IMG/VR virus record: IMGVR_UViG_3300046412_000211
Coordinates: 1-63,204 of that record
Direction: 5' to 3' (one strand)
DNA: 63,204 bases
DNA from: a virus
A program made the translations under genes and the position numbers. The notes beneath the pieces were generated by a model. It saw only the letters and a program-made list of their open reading frames with translations, had not been told where the DNA came from and did no database searches. Below, piece by piece: positions 1-7,995 of this stretch; the stretch's first letter is position 1, and each line of letters opens with the position of its first letter.

Positions 1-2
1 TG

Positions 3-371
3 AGACAAATGTCTATAGGGAGTAATGGTGAAATCAATACAGCAAACGCTTCAACCGATAGACCTAATAGTTCAGCTCCATATGCTATGAGTGAGTTTTA
101 TTCTTATGACCACGATAAAACTACTACTAAAGCGTTTACAGCAAATGGTAGTCCGAACAATACCCAGGTATGTGGAAATACTCCCAATACAACCTATTAT
201 CACAATGGAAGTGGAACAAATCCAACGATTGGTGATACAATATACACAAACTCAAGCGGTGCTACAGAAGCAGGAGCAGGATTCTTAGCATTAAGTACAA
301 CTACTGGTATTCAAATTAATAGTAGTAGTGTTGTATCTGCAACATATACTTGTAGTGAGAAGAAAAAGTAA
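3..371 (+). CDS. C-terminal part of a virion/tail-fibre-type protein (truncated by window edge)
   Basis: The frame is open to the left edge of the window, so the first ATG (nt 9) is probably an internal Met and this is the C-terminal end of a longer protein. The visible part is rich in Ser, Thr, Asn and Gly and contains the segment RPNSSAPYAMSEFYSYD. From memory, similar segments occur in structural and tail-fibre-type phage proteins; this was not searched. Its place just before the neck genes fits a virion component. No enzymatic motif is visible. Confidence 0.55.
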   Translation, partial: RQMSIGSNGEINTANASTDRPNSSAPYAMSEFYSYDHDKTTTKAFTANGSPNNTQVCGNTPNTTYYHNGSGTNPTIGDTIYTNSSGATEAGAGFLALSTTTGIQINSSSVVSATYTCSEKKK

Positions 372-390
372 AAAATAACATAACTATCTG

Positions 391-406
391 ATAACCAATT
401 GGTTAT
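391..406. repeat. 16-bp perfect palindrome
   Basis: ATAACCAATTGGTTAT is its own reverse complement. It lies between the end of the fibre-like gene and the promoter-like motif of the neck operon. No T-run follows, so an intrinsic terminator is unlikely; a protein-binding site is possible. Confidence 0.45.
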
Positions 407-472
407 GATAGTGATAGTGGAACGTGTTGAGTATCAATAACTTACAAAACAAAGTGATTCTTAAAGATTTCC

Positions 473-481
473 ATATTTATA
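473..481 (+). promoter_or_regulatory. Late-type motif ATATTTATA before the neck operon
   Basis: ATATTTATA lies 22 bases before the ATG of the gp13-like gene, followed by an AGGAG ribosome site. It is one of fifteen copies in this window placed before virion, lysis or envelope genes. Confidence 0.55.
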
Positions 482-503
482 TAAAAGATTTAGGAGATAG
501 TAA

Positions 504-1664
504 ATGGCAGTAAATATTCCAATATGGCCGGGTTCATCATCTTTCTCAGCTGGTAAAACACCTTTTGGGCATTATGATACCGATACAGAGTTTCAATCAT
601 CAGTTGATAAAACGGCTGGGTGGTGTGCTAAGAGATTAGGTTATCCTATAGTTGATATTGAACTACAGGATATAAATTTCTATGCTTGTTTTGAAGAAGC
701 GGTAACAGAATATTCATCTCAAGTTAATCAATTCAACATTAGAGAAAATTTACTTTCATTAAAAGGGCATTCAACTGGTTCTAACTTATCTCAAACCCAA
801 CTTAACGCAAATTTAGGTGGATTAGTAACATTAGCAAAAGATTATGGTAGCGAAGTTGGTAGTGGTGGTTCAATAACCTATTATACAGGTTCATTTGAAG
901 CTAAAAAGGGAAAACAAATTTATGATTTAACAAATATAACCGATTCAAGCGCATCTTTAGAAAATGGTGTTGTTGGTACGGATAAATTTGAAATCAAAAA
1001 GATGATGCACAACGCACCACCTGCTATGGTTAGATATTTTGACCCGTTTGTAGGAACTGGTTTAGGTTCACAACAAATGATGGATACATTTGGATGGGGT
1101 AATTACTCACCTGGTGTATCATTTATGATGCAACCACTTTACGATGATTTATTAAGATTACAAGCGATTGAATTTAACGATAAAGTTCGTAAATCACAAT
1201 ATGGGTTTGATATTCAAAACAATAGAATCAGAATATTCCCTATTCCACAAAATAATTACACAATACACTTTCATTATGTATTGGAATCGGAAAGAAACAA
1301 CCCAATCGTACAAGCATCAGTAGTATCTGATTACTCAAATGCTAAATATGATAGAATTGAATATAAACACATCAATCACGTTGGTAAAAGATGGATTGAA
1401 AAATACACATTAGCGTTAGCTAAAGAAATGTTAGGTGCAGTAAGAGCTAAATTTAGTTCTATACCAATTCCTAACGCAGATGTAACATTAGATGGGGCAG
1501 ATTTAAGAAGTGAGGCGGCATCTGAAAAAGAAATCTTAATTACAGAGTTAAGAGAAAACTTAGAAGCTACTTCTAGAAGAGCATTATTACAAGCACAGCA
1601 AGAAGAATCTGAAGCGATGGAATTAACTCTTAATAGAGTTCCTCGTGCAATTTATATAGGGTAA
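504..1664 (+). CDS. Neck protein, gp13-like
   Basis: A 386-residue protein likely to form the ring joining head and tail. The C-terminal third (about residues 290-386) has the T4 gp13 pattern: a KYTLALAKEMLGAVRAKF helix, then a 'NADVTLDGADL' segment and a long charged helix. It is longer than T4 gp13 (309 residues), with extra Gly/Ser-rich sequence around residues 90-150. An AGGAG-type ribosome site precedes the ATG. It heads a block followed by gp14-like and gp15-like genes, the usual T4 neck order, which supports the call more than any single motif. Confidence 0.6.
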   Translation: MAVNIPIWPGSSSFSAGKTPFGHYDTDTEFQSSVDKTAGWCAKRLGYPIVDIELQDINFYACFEEAVTEYSSQVNQFNIRENLLSLKGHSTGSNLSQTQLNANLGGLVTLAKDYGSEVGSGGSITYYTGSFEAKKGKQIYDLTNITDSSASLENGVVGTDKFEIKKMMHNAPPAMVRYFDPFVGTGLGSQQMMDTFGWGNYSPGVSFMMQPLYDDLLRLQAIEFNDKVRKSQYGFDIQNNRIRIFPIPQNNYTIHFHYVLESERNNPIVQASVVSDYSNAKYDRIEYKHINHVGKRWIEKYTLALAKEMLGAVRAKFSSIPIPNADVTLDGADLRSEAASEKEILITELRENLEATSRRALLQAQQEESEAMELTLNRVPRAIYIG

Positions 1665-1667
1665 AAA

Positions 1668-2195
1668 ATGGCACTATTCGGTGGAAAGCGAGATATGGCT
1701 TTGTTTAGTAAAATAAACAAAGAACTAATAACGGATATCATAGATACCGAAGTGTATTACTATAAAATTATTATAGATGATACAAATGCTAACTTATATG
1801 GTGAAGGTAAGAACAAAGTTTACTATAATCCCGTAAAAATACCAACATTAGTTGATAGAACAAATGCAGAAGCTATATTTGATGAGTTTGGTACATCTTA
1901 CACTAGAAATGTAAACTTTTACTTTTTGAGAGATACTTTAGTAGAAAAAAATATATTTCCTGAATTAGGTGATGTGATTGAATGGAATGATGAACAACAT
2001 ATTGTAGATGTAACGTTCCAAAATCAATTCTTCGCAGGTAAAAACCCAACTACTTGGGATGGTGGTGATGAGCAAGGATATAGTGTATCTATTATTTGTG
2101 AAACGCATGTAGCAAAGAGAAGTCAACTAAAATTAAGAGATGATTTTAGAGTAGGTGTTAATAAAGATAACAATGATTTACCAGTAGGAATCTAA
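1668..2195 (+). CDS. Neck protein, gp14-like
   Basis: A 175-residue protein three bases after the gp13-like gene. It has the feel of the gp14 family: an early 'ELITDIIDTEVYYYKI' helix/strand, a central YFLRDTLVEKNIFPELGDVIEW stretch and 'FFAGKNPTTW' near the end. It is shorter than T4 gp14 (256 residues). The assignment rests mostly on its place between gp13-like and gp15-like genes; a different head-completion protein cannot be excluded. A second in-frame Met (residue 11) is a possible alternative start. Confidence 0.5.
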   Translation: MALFGGKRDMALFSKINKELITDIIDTEVYYYKIIIDDTNANLYGEGKNKVYYNPVKIPTLVDRTNAEAIFDEFGTSYTRNVNFYFLRDTLVEKNIFPELGDVIEWNDEQHIVDVTFQNQFFAGKNPTTWDGGDEQGYSVSIICETHVAKRSQLKLRDDFRVGVNKDNNDLPVGI

Positions 2196-2196
2196 T

Positions 2197-3000
2197 ATGG
2201 CTCAAAGATATAGAATACAAAGAGATGATAAAGTTGATTTGAAGAGAACCCAAAGTTCTTTTACAGATGACCCTAAATTGGATAAATCCAAGCAAATATC
2301 TCGTAGAACTGATGATGTAAAAAACGTTCAGGTTGGTATCTATGATATTGATTTAGCATTTAAGGATTTCTTAGAAAGAGATGTTAAACCAATCATCGAA
2401 GAGAATGGTAAGTTTATTCCTGTTCCTGTTATGTATGCATCTCCAGAGAATTGGGCATCGGCACAAAGAGAAGGGTTTTTAAGAGATAACAATGGTAAAG
2501 TACAAACACCACTAATCTCATTTAAGAGAAATTCTTTAGATATCAATACAGAATACTCTAAACTTAAAGTGATGACAGATGAAGATACATCACAATCATT
2601 TGTAAAGAAGTATTCTAAGGAAAACAGATACGACCAATTTTCTATATTACAAGACCAGAGGCCTGTTGTAGAAAAATATATAGTAGATAGACCAGATTAC
2701 GTTAATATAGCATATGATGTGATTGTGTGGTGTGATTTTATGGAAGATTTGAATAAGGTTGTAGAACAAATAGTTTATTTTCAAGGTGGTGCGTTTGGGC
2801 AAAGATATAAGTTCCAAATAAAAGGTGAATCATACTCATTTGATACAACAAATGGAGTAGGTGAGGAAAGAATTGTTAGAAGTAATGTAACACTAACTGC
2901 TAAAGCGTATTTAGTTCCAGAACAGACTGGATTGAAGATAAATACACAAAAAGCATTCGGAACATCGAAGATAGTTTGGAAAACAACTCCTAAAATCTAA
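2197..3000 (+). CDS. Tail sheath stabilizer/completion protein, gp15-like
   Basis: A 267-residue protein close to T4 gp15 in length (272). Matching segments are 'GKFIPVPVMYASPENWA' (T4 has FIRVPITYAS), 'TPLISFKRNSLDIN' and 'YVNIAYDVIVWCDFMEDLNK' followed by VVEQIVYF, which mirrors the T4 'YELSIFTRYEDDMFQIVEQ' region. gp15 caps the tail tube and sheath and docks the tail to the neck. It starts one base after the previous stop, so it is translationally coupled to the neck genes. Confidence 0.75.
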   Translation: MAQRYRIQRDDKVDLKRTQSSFTDDPKLDKSKQISRRTDDVKNVQVGIYDIDLAFKDFLERDVKPIIEENGKFIPVPVMYASPENWASAQREGFLRDNNGKVQTPLISFKRNSLDINTEYSKLKVMTDEDTSQSFVKKYSKENRYDQFSILQDQRPVVEKYIVDRPDYVNIAYDVIVWCDFMEDLNKVVEQIVYFQGGAFGQRYKFQIKGESYSFDTTNGVGEERIVRSNVTLTAKAYLVPEQTGLKINTQKAFGTSKIVWKTTPKI

Positions 3001-3019
3001 TCTTTAGAAAAAAATTATC

Positions 3020-3028
3020 ATATTTATA
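3020..3028 (+). promoter_or_regulatory. Late-type motif ATATTTATA
   Basis: It sits 43 bases upstream of the ATG of the 99-residue coiled-coil gene, in a short gap after gp15. Confidence 0.5.
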
Positions 3029-3071
3029 TACATAAAAGTATAACAACCAAAAATTTATAAAACTAAAAGTT

Positions 3072-3371
3072 ATGGCAGAAGTAAAAAACATTGAAGAAAA
3101 ACAAGTTGTTAAAATAGAAGAAAAAGATATCGAAAGAGTTAAAAAATTTCGAAGCGACTTTGCAGAAGTAACTGCTAAATTGGGTGAGGTAGAGGTAGAA
3201 TTAATCAACGCTATGATGATAGTCGATAATATCAAAATGGCTAAAGATAATTTTGTTAACACATTCAAACAACTAAGAACTGATGAAGTATCATTAACAA
3301 AAGAGTTTAATGAGAAATATGGTACTGGTGAGTTTGATATTGAAAACGGAACTTTTACTCCTATCCCATAA
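3072..3371 (+). CDS. Small coiled-coil protein of unknown function
   Basis: A 99-residue, strongly charged protein. Residues 1-80 are mostly helical with Lys/Glu-rich heptad-like spacing, and the C-terminus is 'GTGEFDIENGTFTPIP', likely a short strand. It has its own late-type motif and lies between gp15 and the tail sheath, so a virion or assembly role is likely. No family recognised. Confidence 0.6.
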   Translation: MAEVKNIEEKQVVKIEEKDIERVKKFRSDFAEVTAKLGEVEVELINAMMIVDNIKMAKDNFVNTFKQLRTDEVSLTKEFNEKYGTGEFDIENGTFTPIP

Positions 3372-3397
3372 ATATAATCGTTTTGAGTTTTTTGATG

Positions 3398-3405
3398 TAT
3401 TTATA
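3398..3405 (+). promoter_or_regulatory. Late-type motif TATTTATA before the tail sheath gene
   Basis: GTATTTATAG, 40 bases before the sheath ATG; an AGGAG site lies between. Confidence 0.5.
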
Positions 3406-3445
3406 GATATAAATAAAAACCAAAAGAAATTAATAGGAGAATCAA

Positions 3446-5848
3446 ATGGCAGAAAGAATAGTAAGTCCTGGAGTATTTACGAGAGAAAAGGACTTGTCAT
3501 TTCTACCTCAAGGGATTGGCGAAATTGGAGCAGCATTAATAGGTTCAGCAGTTAAAGGACCTGCGTTCGTTCCAACTAAAGTATCATCTTTTCAAGAGTT
3601 TCAACAAGTATTCGGTGGATTGACAGAAGATTCATATCTACCATATACTGCACAAGCTTATTTGGAAGATGCTGGTACTGCAACAATCGTTAGGGTATTA
3701 GGACAAGATGGATATACTCTTGAAAATCCAGTAGCATTGACAGTATCATCATCGCATGGTAGTAAAGTAGTAGCAGTATTACACCCAACACATGAAGTGG
3801 TATCAGATACAGATGTGTTTGGCACATCAACAATTACAGACCATAATGGTTCATCTGATGTATCAGCATCGTTGTTCTCATTAAAATTAAATGGTTCTGA
3901 AGTAACAGAAAAAGATTTTACAGCATCGTTAAATCCAACAAATGATAATTATTTTACTAAATCATTTGGATTTTCACCTAGAGGTTCGGAAGAAGCTTAT
4001 GTTTTAACAAACTTTAAAACATTCCAATCAGCATCATTCGCTAAATCTGGTGAGATTCCTGTAGTAACAATTGATGTTGCTAAAGATATTGATTATAGTA
4101 AAGCATATACGGAAGCATCAACACCATTTATTACATCACAAAAAGTTGGTGGTAACACTACTAACTTATTTAAGTTCCATACCTTATCACATGGTACAGC
4201 AACTAACTACGAATTCAAAATCGGTATTCAAGATATCAAACCAGCTGGTACAGTACCAGGTTCTGAGTATGGTTCATTTACTGTAGTAGTAAGAAGAGTT
4301 GACCAAGATAAGATTGCTGGTTCACCATTCGTAGGTGTAGTTGATTCAGATATCAGACCTAACTTAGTTGAAACCTTCCAAGGTGTTAACTTAGACCCTG
4401 ATTCACCAAACTACATTGTTAGAGTAATCGGTGATAAATACATTACTGTAGATGCAGATGGAAAATTATCAACAAATGGTGATTACGCTAACAACTCAGA
4501 AAATATTAGAGTTGAAGCTTCAAACGCAGTTAAGAATAAAGCTATTGATGAATCATTAGTACCATTCGGATTTGGAGCATTACAAAATCCATTCGGAAGT
4601 AAACTTTCATTACCGAATCCAACGTATGTATCAGCACAACAAATCAATAATTCATACAATCCTAAGAAATTCTACGGATTAGATTTTGATTTTGCAGTAA
4701 CAGATAATAGAAACTTCTTAGCACCAACTCCTGATTCAGCTACGGCTACAGTAGGTACGGCATTCTACTTAGGTGATTACAACCAAGAAAGTGGAGCTAA
4801 TTATCCATCATCAGCAGCACCTAATACAGGCGCAATTTCATTGAATGATGCAGTAACTTCTATTAACTCTAGAAAGTTCTTAGTACCATTCCAAGGTGGT
4901 TTTGATGGATTCAAACCATCGAGAGTTGTTTCATTAGGAAACGATATATCATCAGGAAACTCACAAGGATATGATTTATCATCTAACACAGCAGCAGGAA
5001 CATTAGCATACAGAAAAGCAATCAATTCAGTATCTAATCCTGATGAATTTGATATCAATATGTTAGTATTACCAGGTGTTATCCACAGATTACACTCAGC
5101 AGTAACTACTTTCGCTAAAGATATGTGTGAAGATAGACAAGATACATTCTTTGTAATGGATGCATCTGCATGGAGTGATTCAATTTCAACGGCTGTTAAC
5201 GCAGTTCAAGCATTTGATTCAAACTATGTAGCATCTTACTATCCTTGGGTTAAGATACTTAATACTGATAAAAACAAACCAGTATGGGTGCCACCATCAG
5301 TTGTACTTCCTGGCGTTATCGCATTTAACGACCAAGTAGCCGCTGAGTGGTTCGCTCCTGCAGGATTGAATAGAGGTGGATTAACTTCAGTAATTGAAGC
5401 TAAGACAAGATTGACTAGAGTTGAGAGAGATTCACTTTATGAAGGTAGATTGAATCCTATCGCAACATTCCCTGGTCAAGGTGTTACTGTATTTGGACAG
5501 AAAACATTACAAGCTAAACCATCGGCATTGGATAGAATCAATGTAAGAAGATTGTTAATCGCAGTGAAGAAATTCATCGCATCATCTACTCGTTACTTAG
5601 TGTTCGAAAACAACACAGCAGCTACGAGAAATAGATTCTTATCAATCGTTAATCCTTACTTAGAATCAATTCAACAAAGACAAGGTTTATACGCATTTAA
5701 AGTGAAGATGGATGAAACCAACAACACTCCAGATGTGATTGATAGAAACATTATGGTAGGTGAGATATTCTTACAACCAGCAAAAACAGCAGAGTTTATA
5801 GTACTTGATTTCAATGTATTACCAACTGGAGCAGCATTTCCAGAATAG
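3446..5848 (+). CDS. gp18: Tail sheath protein (gp18)
   Basis: An 800-residue contractile sheath subunit. The N-terminus 'AERIVSPGVFTREKDLSFL' is the classic sheath start, followed by 'GAALIGSAVKGPAFVPTKV'. The conserved C-terminal domain includes LRPxxG-like 'LNPIATFPGQGVTVFGQKT', 'LDRINVRRLLIAVKKFI' and 'RYLVFENNTAATRNRFL'. It is longer than T4 gp18 (659), the extra length being in the central surface-exposed part (about residues 90-500). It is transcribed from its own late-type motif and followed by a strong hairpin terminator, consistent with high expression. Confidence 0.96.
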   Translation: MAERIVSPGVFTREKDLSFLPQGIGEIGAALIGSAVKGPAFVPTKVSSFQEFQQVFGGLTEDSYLPYTAQAYLEDAGTATIVRVLGQDGYTLENPVALTVSSSHGSKVVAVLHPTHEVVSDTDVFGTSTITDHNGSSDVSASLFSLKLNGSEVTEKDFTASLNPTNDNYFTKSFGFSPRGSEEAYVLTNFKTFQSASFAKSGEIPVVTIDVAKDIDYSKAYTEASTPFITSQKVGGNTTNLFKFHTLSHGTATNYEFKIGIQDIKPAGTVPGSEYGSFTVVVRRVDQDKIAGSPFVGVVDSDIRPNLVETFQGVNLDPDSPNYIVRVIGDKYITVDADGKLSTNGDYANNSENIRVEASNAVKNKAIDESLVPFGFGALQNPFGSKLSLPNPTYVSAQQINNSYNPKKFYGLDFDFAVTDNRNFLAPTPDSATATVGTAFYLGDYNQESGANYPSSAAPNTGAISLNDAVTSINSRKFLVPFQGGFDGFKPSRVVSLGNDISSGNSQGYDLSSNTAAGTLAYRKAINSVSNPDEFDINMLVLPGVIHRLHSAVTTFAKDMCEDRQDTFFVMDASAWSDSISTAVNAVQAFDSNYVASYYPWVKILNTDKNKPVWVPPSVVLPGVIAFNDQVAAEWFAPAGLNRGGLTSVIEAKTRLTRVERDSLYEGRLNPIATFPGQGVTVFGQKTLQAKPSALDRINVRRLLIAVKKFIASSTRYLVFENNTAATRNRFLSIVNPYLESIQQRQGLYAFKVKMDETNNTPDVIDRNIMVGEIFLQPAKTAEFIVLDFNVLPTGAAFPE

Positions 5849-5860
5849 TATAAAATAATT

Positions 5861-5896
5861 TAGTTCCCCTTTTTTAAGGGGGACTAACTATTTTTT
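5861..5896 (+). terminator. Intrinsic terminator after the tail sheath gene
   Basis: TAGTTCCCC (5861-5869) pairs with GGGGGACTA (5878-5886) with one G-U pair, and a T6 run follows at 5891-5896. Confidence 0.85.
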
Positions 5897-5906
5897 GAAA
5901 TAAACT

Positions 5907-5915
5907 ATATTTATA
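5907..5915 (+). promoter_or_regulatory. Late-type motif ATATTTATA before the tail tube gene
   Basis: It lies 27 bases before the tube ATG and directly after the sheath terminator, so the tube gene appears to be transcribed independently; a GGAG ribosome site follows. Confidence 0.6.
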
Positions 5916-5942
5916 TTAAAGAATTAGAAACGGAGAAACTAA

Positions 5943-6431
5943 ATGGCACAATTATTAGACCCAACAGAAGTAATGTTCACATCATTCGAACCGAAGATGT
6001 CGAACAGATTTATTATGTACATTGAGGGTATTCCAGCGTACTTAATAAAGGCAGCCAACAGACCAGAAATAGGAAATGGTAAAGTTACCATCGACCATAT
6101 CAATGTTAGAAGATATGTAAAAGGAAGAAGTGAGTGGAGTGATTTAACAATTTCATTGTACGACCCAGTAGTTCCATCAGCAGCGCAAGCAGCAATGGAG
6201 TGGGTAAGATTACATCACGAATCAGTAACAGGTAGAGATGGTTACTCCGACTTCTACAAAAAAGATATCACATTTAACAGTTTGGGTCCTGTTGGTGATA
6301 AAGTAGAAGAGTGGACATTAAAAGGAGCATTCATTCAAACAGCAAAGTTCTCAGATATGGACTATACTGGTGAAGATTTAGCAACTGTAGATTTAACACT
6401 TTCATACGATTACGCAATACTACAATACTAA
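5943..6431 (+). CDS. gp19: Tail tube protein (gp19)
   Basis: A 162-residue tube subunit, the same size as T4 gp19 (163). Typical features: N-terminal 'FEPKMSNRFIMYIEGIPAYLIK', then 'RYVKGRSEWSDLTISLYDP', 'AAMEWVRLHHESVTGRDGYS', and C-terminal 'DLATVDLTLSYDYAILQY'. Hexameric rings of this protein form the inner tail tube. It is a single-gene unit with its own motif upstream and a hairpin terminator downstream. Confidence 0.96.
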   Translation: MAQLLDPTEVMFTSFEPKMSNRFIMYIEGIPAYLIKAANRPEIGNGKVTIDHINVRRYVKGRSEWSDLTISLYDPVVPSAAQAAMEWVRLHHESVTGRDGYSDFYKKDITFNSLGPVGDKVEEWTLKGAFIQTAKFSDMDYTGEDLATVDLTLSYDYAILQY

Positions 6432-6443
6432 TTTCGGATTGTT

Positions 6444-6452
6444 ATATTTATA
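6444..6452 (+). promoter_or_regulatory. Late-type motif ATATTTATA (first of two before the chaperone gene)
   Basis: It lies just after the tube stop codon and ahead of the tube terminator; a second copy follows 80 bases later. It may be redundant. Confidence 0.35.
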
Positions 6453-6474
6453 TATTAGAAATTAAATAATGAGA

Positions 6475-6502
6475 AACCTCAGCAGAAATGTTGAGGTTTT
6501 TT
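6475..6502 (+). terminator. Intrinsic terminator after the tail tube gene
   Basis: AACCTCA (6475-6481) pairs with TGAGGTT (6492-6498) and is followed by TTTT. Confidence 0.8.
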
Positions 6503-6523
6503 CGTTTAATTAATAATATTTGT

Positions 6524-6532
6524 ATATTTATA
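6524..6532 (+). promoter_or_regulatory. Late-type motif ATATTTATA before the tail chaperone gene
   Basis: It lies 44 bases before the ATG at 6577. The same bases could be read as coding from a TTG at 6520, but the motif argues that translation starts downstream. Confidence 0.5.
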
Positions 6533-6576
6533 TATGGTTAACCAATATTAAAATAAGTTTTAAAACGAGAAACGTT

Positions 6577-7461
6577 ATGAGTAAAGAAGAATTACAAGAT
6601 GATTACAAAGCACCAGTTTCCAATAAGGATATGGTGGAGCTCGCTAAAAAGCAATATGAGCAAAAACAGGTTTCTGATTACAAATTTCCAACAGAAATCA
6701 TAGATTTACCTTCTAAGGGTCTTATATATTCGAAAGATAATCCTTTATCAACTGGAAAGATAGAGATGAAGTATATGACTGCTAAAGAAGAAGATATCTT
6801 AACTACCCAATCTTATATAAAAGATGGTTCAGTATTAGATAGATTATTCCAATCTCTTATTATATCAAATGGTGAAGGTGTTGCGGTAAAGTATGTAGAC
6901 CTTACTTTAGGTGATAAAAACGCTATTATGATTGCAGCCAGAATCTTAGGATATGGTAAAGATTATGAAGTAGAGATTGATGACCCAACCCAACCAGGTA
7001 CAAAACAAAAAGAAGTTATTGATTTAACTCAATTTGATGGATTTGAATATGATGGTACGGGGCAAGTAGAACTACATAAGAATGAGTTTGAGTTTGATTT
7101 ACCACAATCTAAGAGAAAAATTACTTTTATGGCACTGACTGAAAGTAAAGAAAGAAAAATTAAACATCAATTAGAAGCACAAAAGAAAGCATCTAAAAAG
7201 ATGGGTGATAAAACGGATAGGCAACTAACCATTAGATTAAAAAACACAATCACATCAGTTGATGGAAGTTTCGACCAGAGTGTAATAGATAACTTTGTTA
7301 ACAATGAACTATTTGCGGCAGATTCAAGGGCTCTCAGAGCGCATATTAGTTCAGTTATACCAGATGTTGATTTAACATATGAATTTATATCTGAAGAGAC
7401 CGGGGAAAGGAGAGATATGCTACTGCCTATGGATATCGGGTTTTTTTGGCCTCAATCTTAA
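6577..7461 (+). CDS. gp26-like baseplate hub / tail assembly chaperone-type protein
   Basis: A 294-residue protein starting MSKEELQDDYK. Core motifs 'FPTEIIDLPSKGLIYSKDNP' and 'MKYMTAKEEDILTTQSYI' and the C-terminal FFWP match the family annotated as gp26 in marine T4-type phages. I prefer the ATG at 6577 over an upstream TTG at 6520, which lies in the promoter motif. The gene lies between the tail tube and the tape measure, the position of tail assembly chaperones in many tailed phages. Its last codons (GGG TTT TTT TGG) overlap another frame that continues into a conserved-looking 70-residue extension, suggesting a frameshift product. Confidence 0.75.
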   Translation: MSKEELQDDYKAPVSNKDMVELAKKQYEQKQVSDYKFPTEIIDLPSKGLIYSKDNPLSTGKIEMKYMTAKEEDILTTQSYIKDGSVLDRLFQSLIISNGEGVAVKYVDLTLGDKNAIMIAARILGYGKDYEVEIDDPTQPGTKQKEVIDLTQFDGFEYDGTGQVELHKNEFEFDLPQSKRKITFMALTESKERKIKHQLEAQKKASKKMGDKTDRQLTIRLKNTITSVDGSFDQSVIDNFVNNELFAADSRALRAHISSVIPDVDLTYEFISEETGERRDMLLPMDIGFFWPQS

Positions 7462-7654
7462 CTATAGACAATTACTGCATTCTCAAATTTTTGATTTAAT
7501 ATTCCACGGAAATGGTGGATTTACTTTTTCGGATGTTTACAATATGCCTGTTTGGGCTAGGAAGTTTTATATTGGTAAAATAATAAAATGGAAAGAAGAA
7601 GAAAAGAAAGCATATGATAAAGAATCTCAGAAAGCTAAATCAAAACGAAGATAA
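7379..7654 (+). CDS. Overlapping downstream frame of the tail chaperone gene (gp51-like or frameshift extension)
   Basis: This frame is +1 relative to the gp26-like gene and overlaps its end by 83 bases. The first ATG (7379) has no ribosome site and gives an unnatural N-terminus; the protein-like part begins about 7439, at the T7 run, and reads 'LLHSQIFDLIFHGNGGFTF' then VYNMPVWARKFY and a Lys/Glu-rich tail. Similar 60-90-residue proteins follow gp26 in marine T4-type phages, sometimes called gp51. Either it is made by ribosomal frameshifting at the T run, or it initiates at a non-standard codon. Confidence 0.6.
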   Translation: MNLYLKRPGKGEICYCLWISGFFGLNLNYRQLLHSQIFDLIFHGNGGFTFSDVYNMPVWARKFYIGKIIKWKEEEKKAYDKESQKAKSKRR

Positions 7655-7658
7655 TTTA

Positions 7659-7697
7659 ATACCCAACAGATTTTTTGATGATTTGTTGGGTATTTCT
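7659..7697 (+). terminator. Hairpin after the chaperone genes
   Basis: ATACCCAACA (7659-7668) is perfectly complementary to TGTTGGGTAT (7684-7693). Only a weak T run follows (TTCT), so termination may be partial. Confidence 0.6.
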
Positions 7698-7706
7698 ATA
7701 TTTATA
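7698..7706 (+). promoter_or_regulatory. Late-type motif ATATTTATA before the tape-measure operon
   Basis: 28 bases before the ATG at 7735 and immediately after the hairpin. Confidence 0.5.
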
Positions 7707-7734
7707 GAATATAAGAACAACGGGATATACTATT

Positions 7735-7971
7735 ATGAAAACAATAAAAGAATCACAACTTAAAGAATTATTCGAAAAATTCGGATTATCAGAAGGGTTA
7801 TTTGATATCTTTAAAAAGAAAACTAAAGGTAACGTATCAAAATCCACAAAGAAAAAATTAGCAGCTATAGATAGTGATATAGAAGATGTAATTTCATCTG
7901 CTCCTACTGAAGAAGAAAGAAAAGCACTAAAAGATATGGCTGATTTCTTAAAAGGTGCAAAATACTTATAA
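7735..7971 (+). CDS. Small charged protein of unknown function
   Basis: A 78-residue, Lys/Glu-rich, probably helical protein with a basic centre (KKKTKGNVSKSTKKK, residues 27-41). It is the first gene of the tape-measure transcription unit, 24 bases ahead of the tape measure. A tail assembly role is possible from position only. Confidence 0.55.
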   Translation: MKTIKESQLKELFEKFGLSEGLFDIFKKKTKGNVSKSTKKKLAAIDSDIEDVISSAPTEEERKALKDMADFLKGAKYL

Positions 7972-7995
7972 TATCAATATTAAGGGTTTAACGAA

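Noticed and set aside
6520-6576. N-terminal extension of the gp26-like gene from a TTG codon
   Set aside because: The extension (MYIYIWLTNIKIS...) is the translation of the ATATTTATA motif and leader; the ATG at 6577 gives a normal start.
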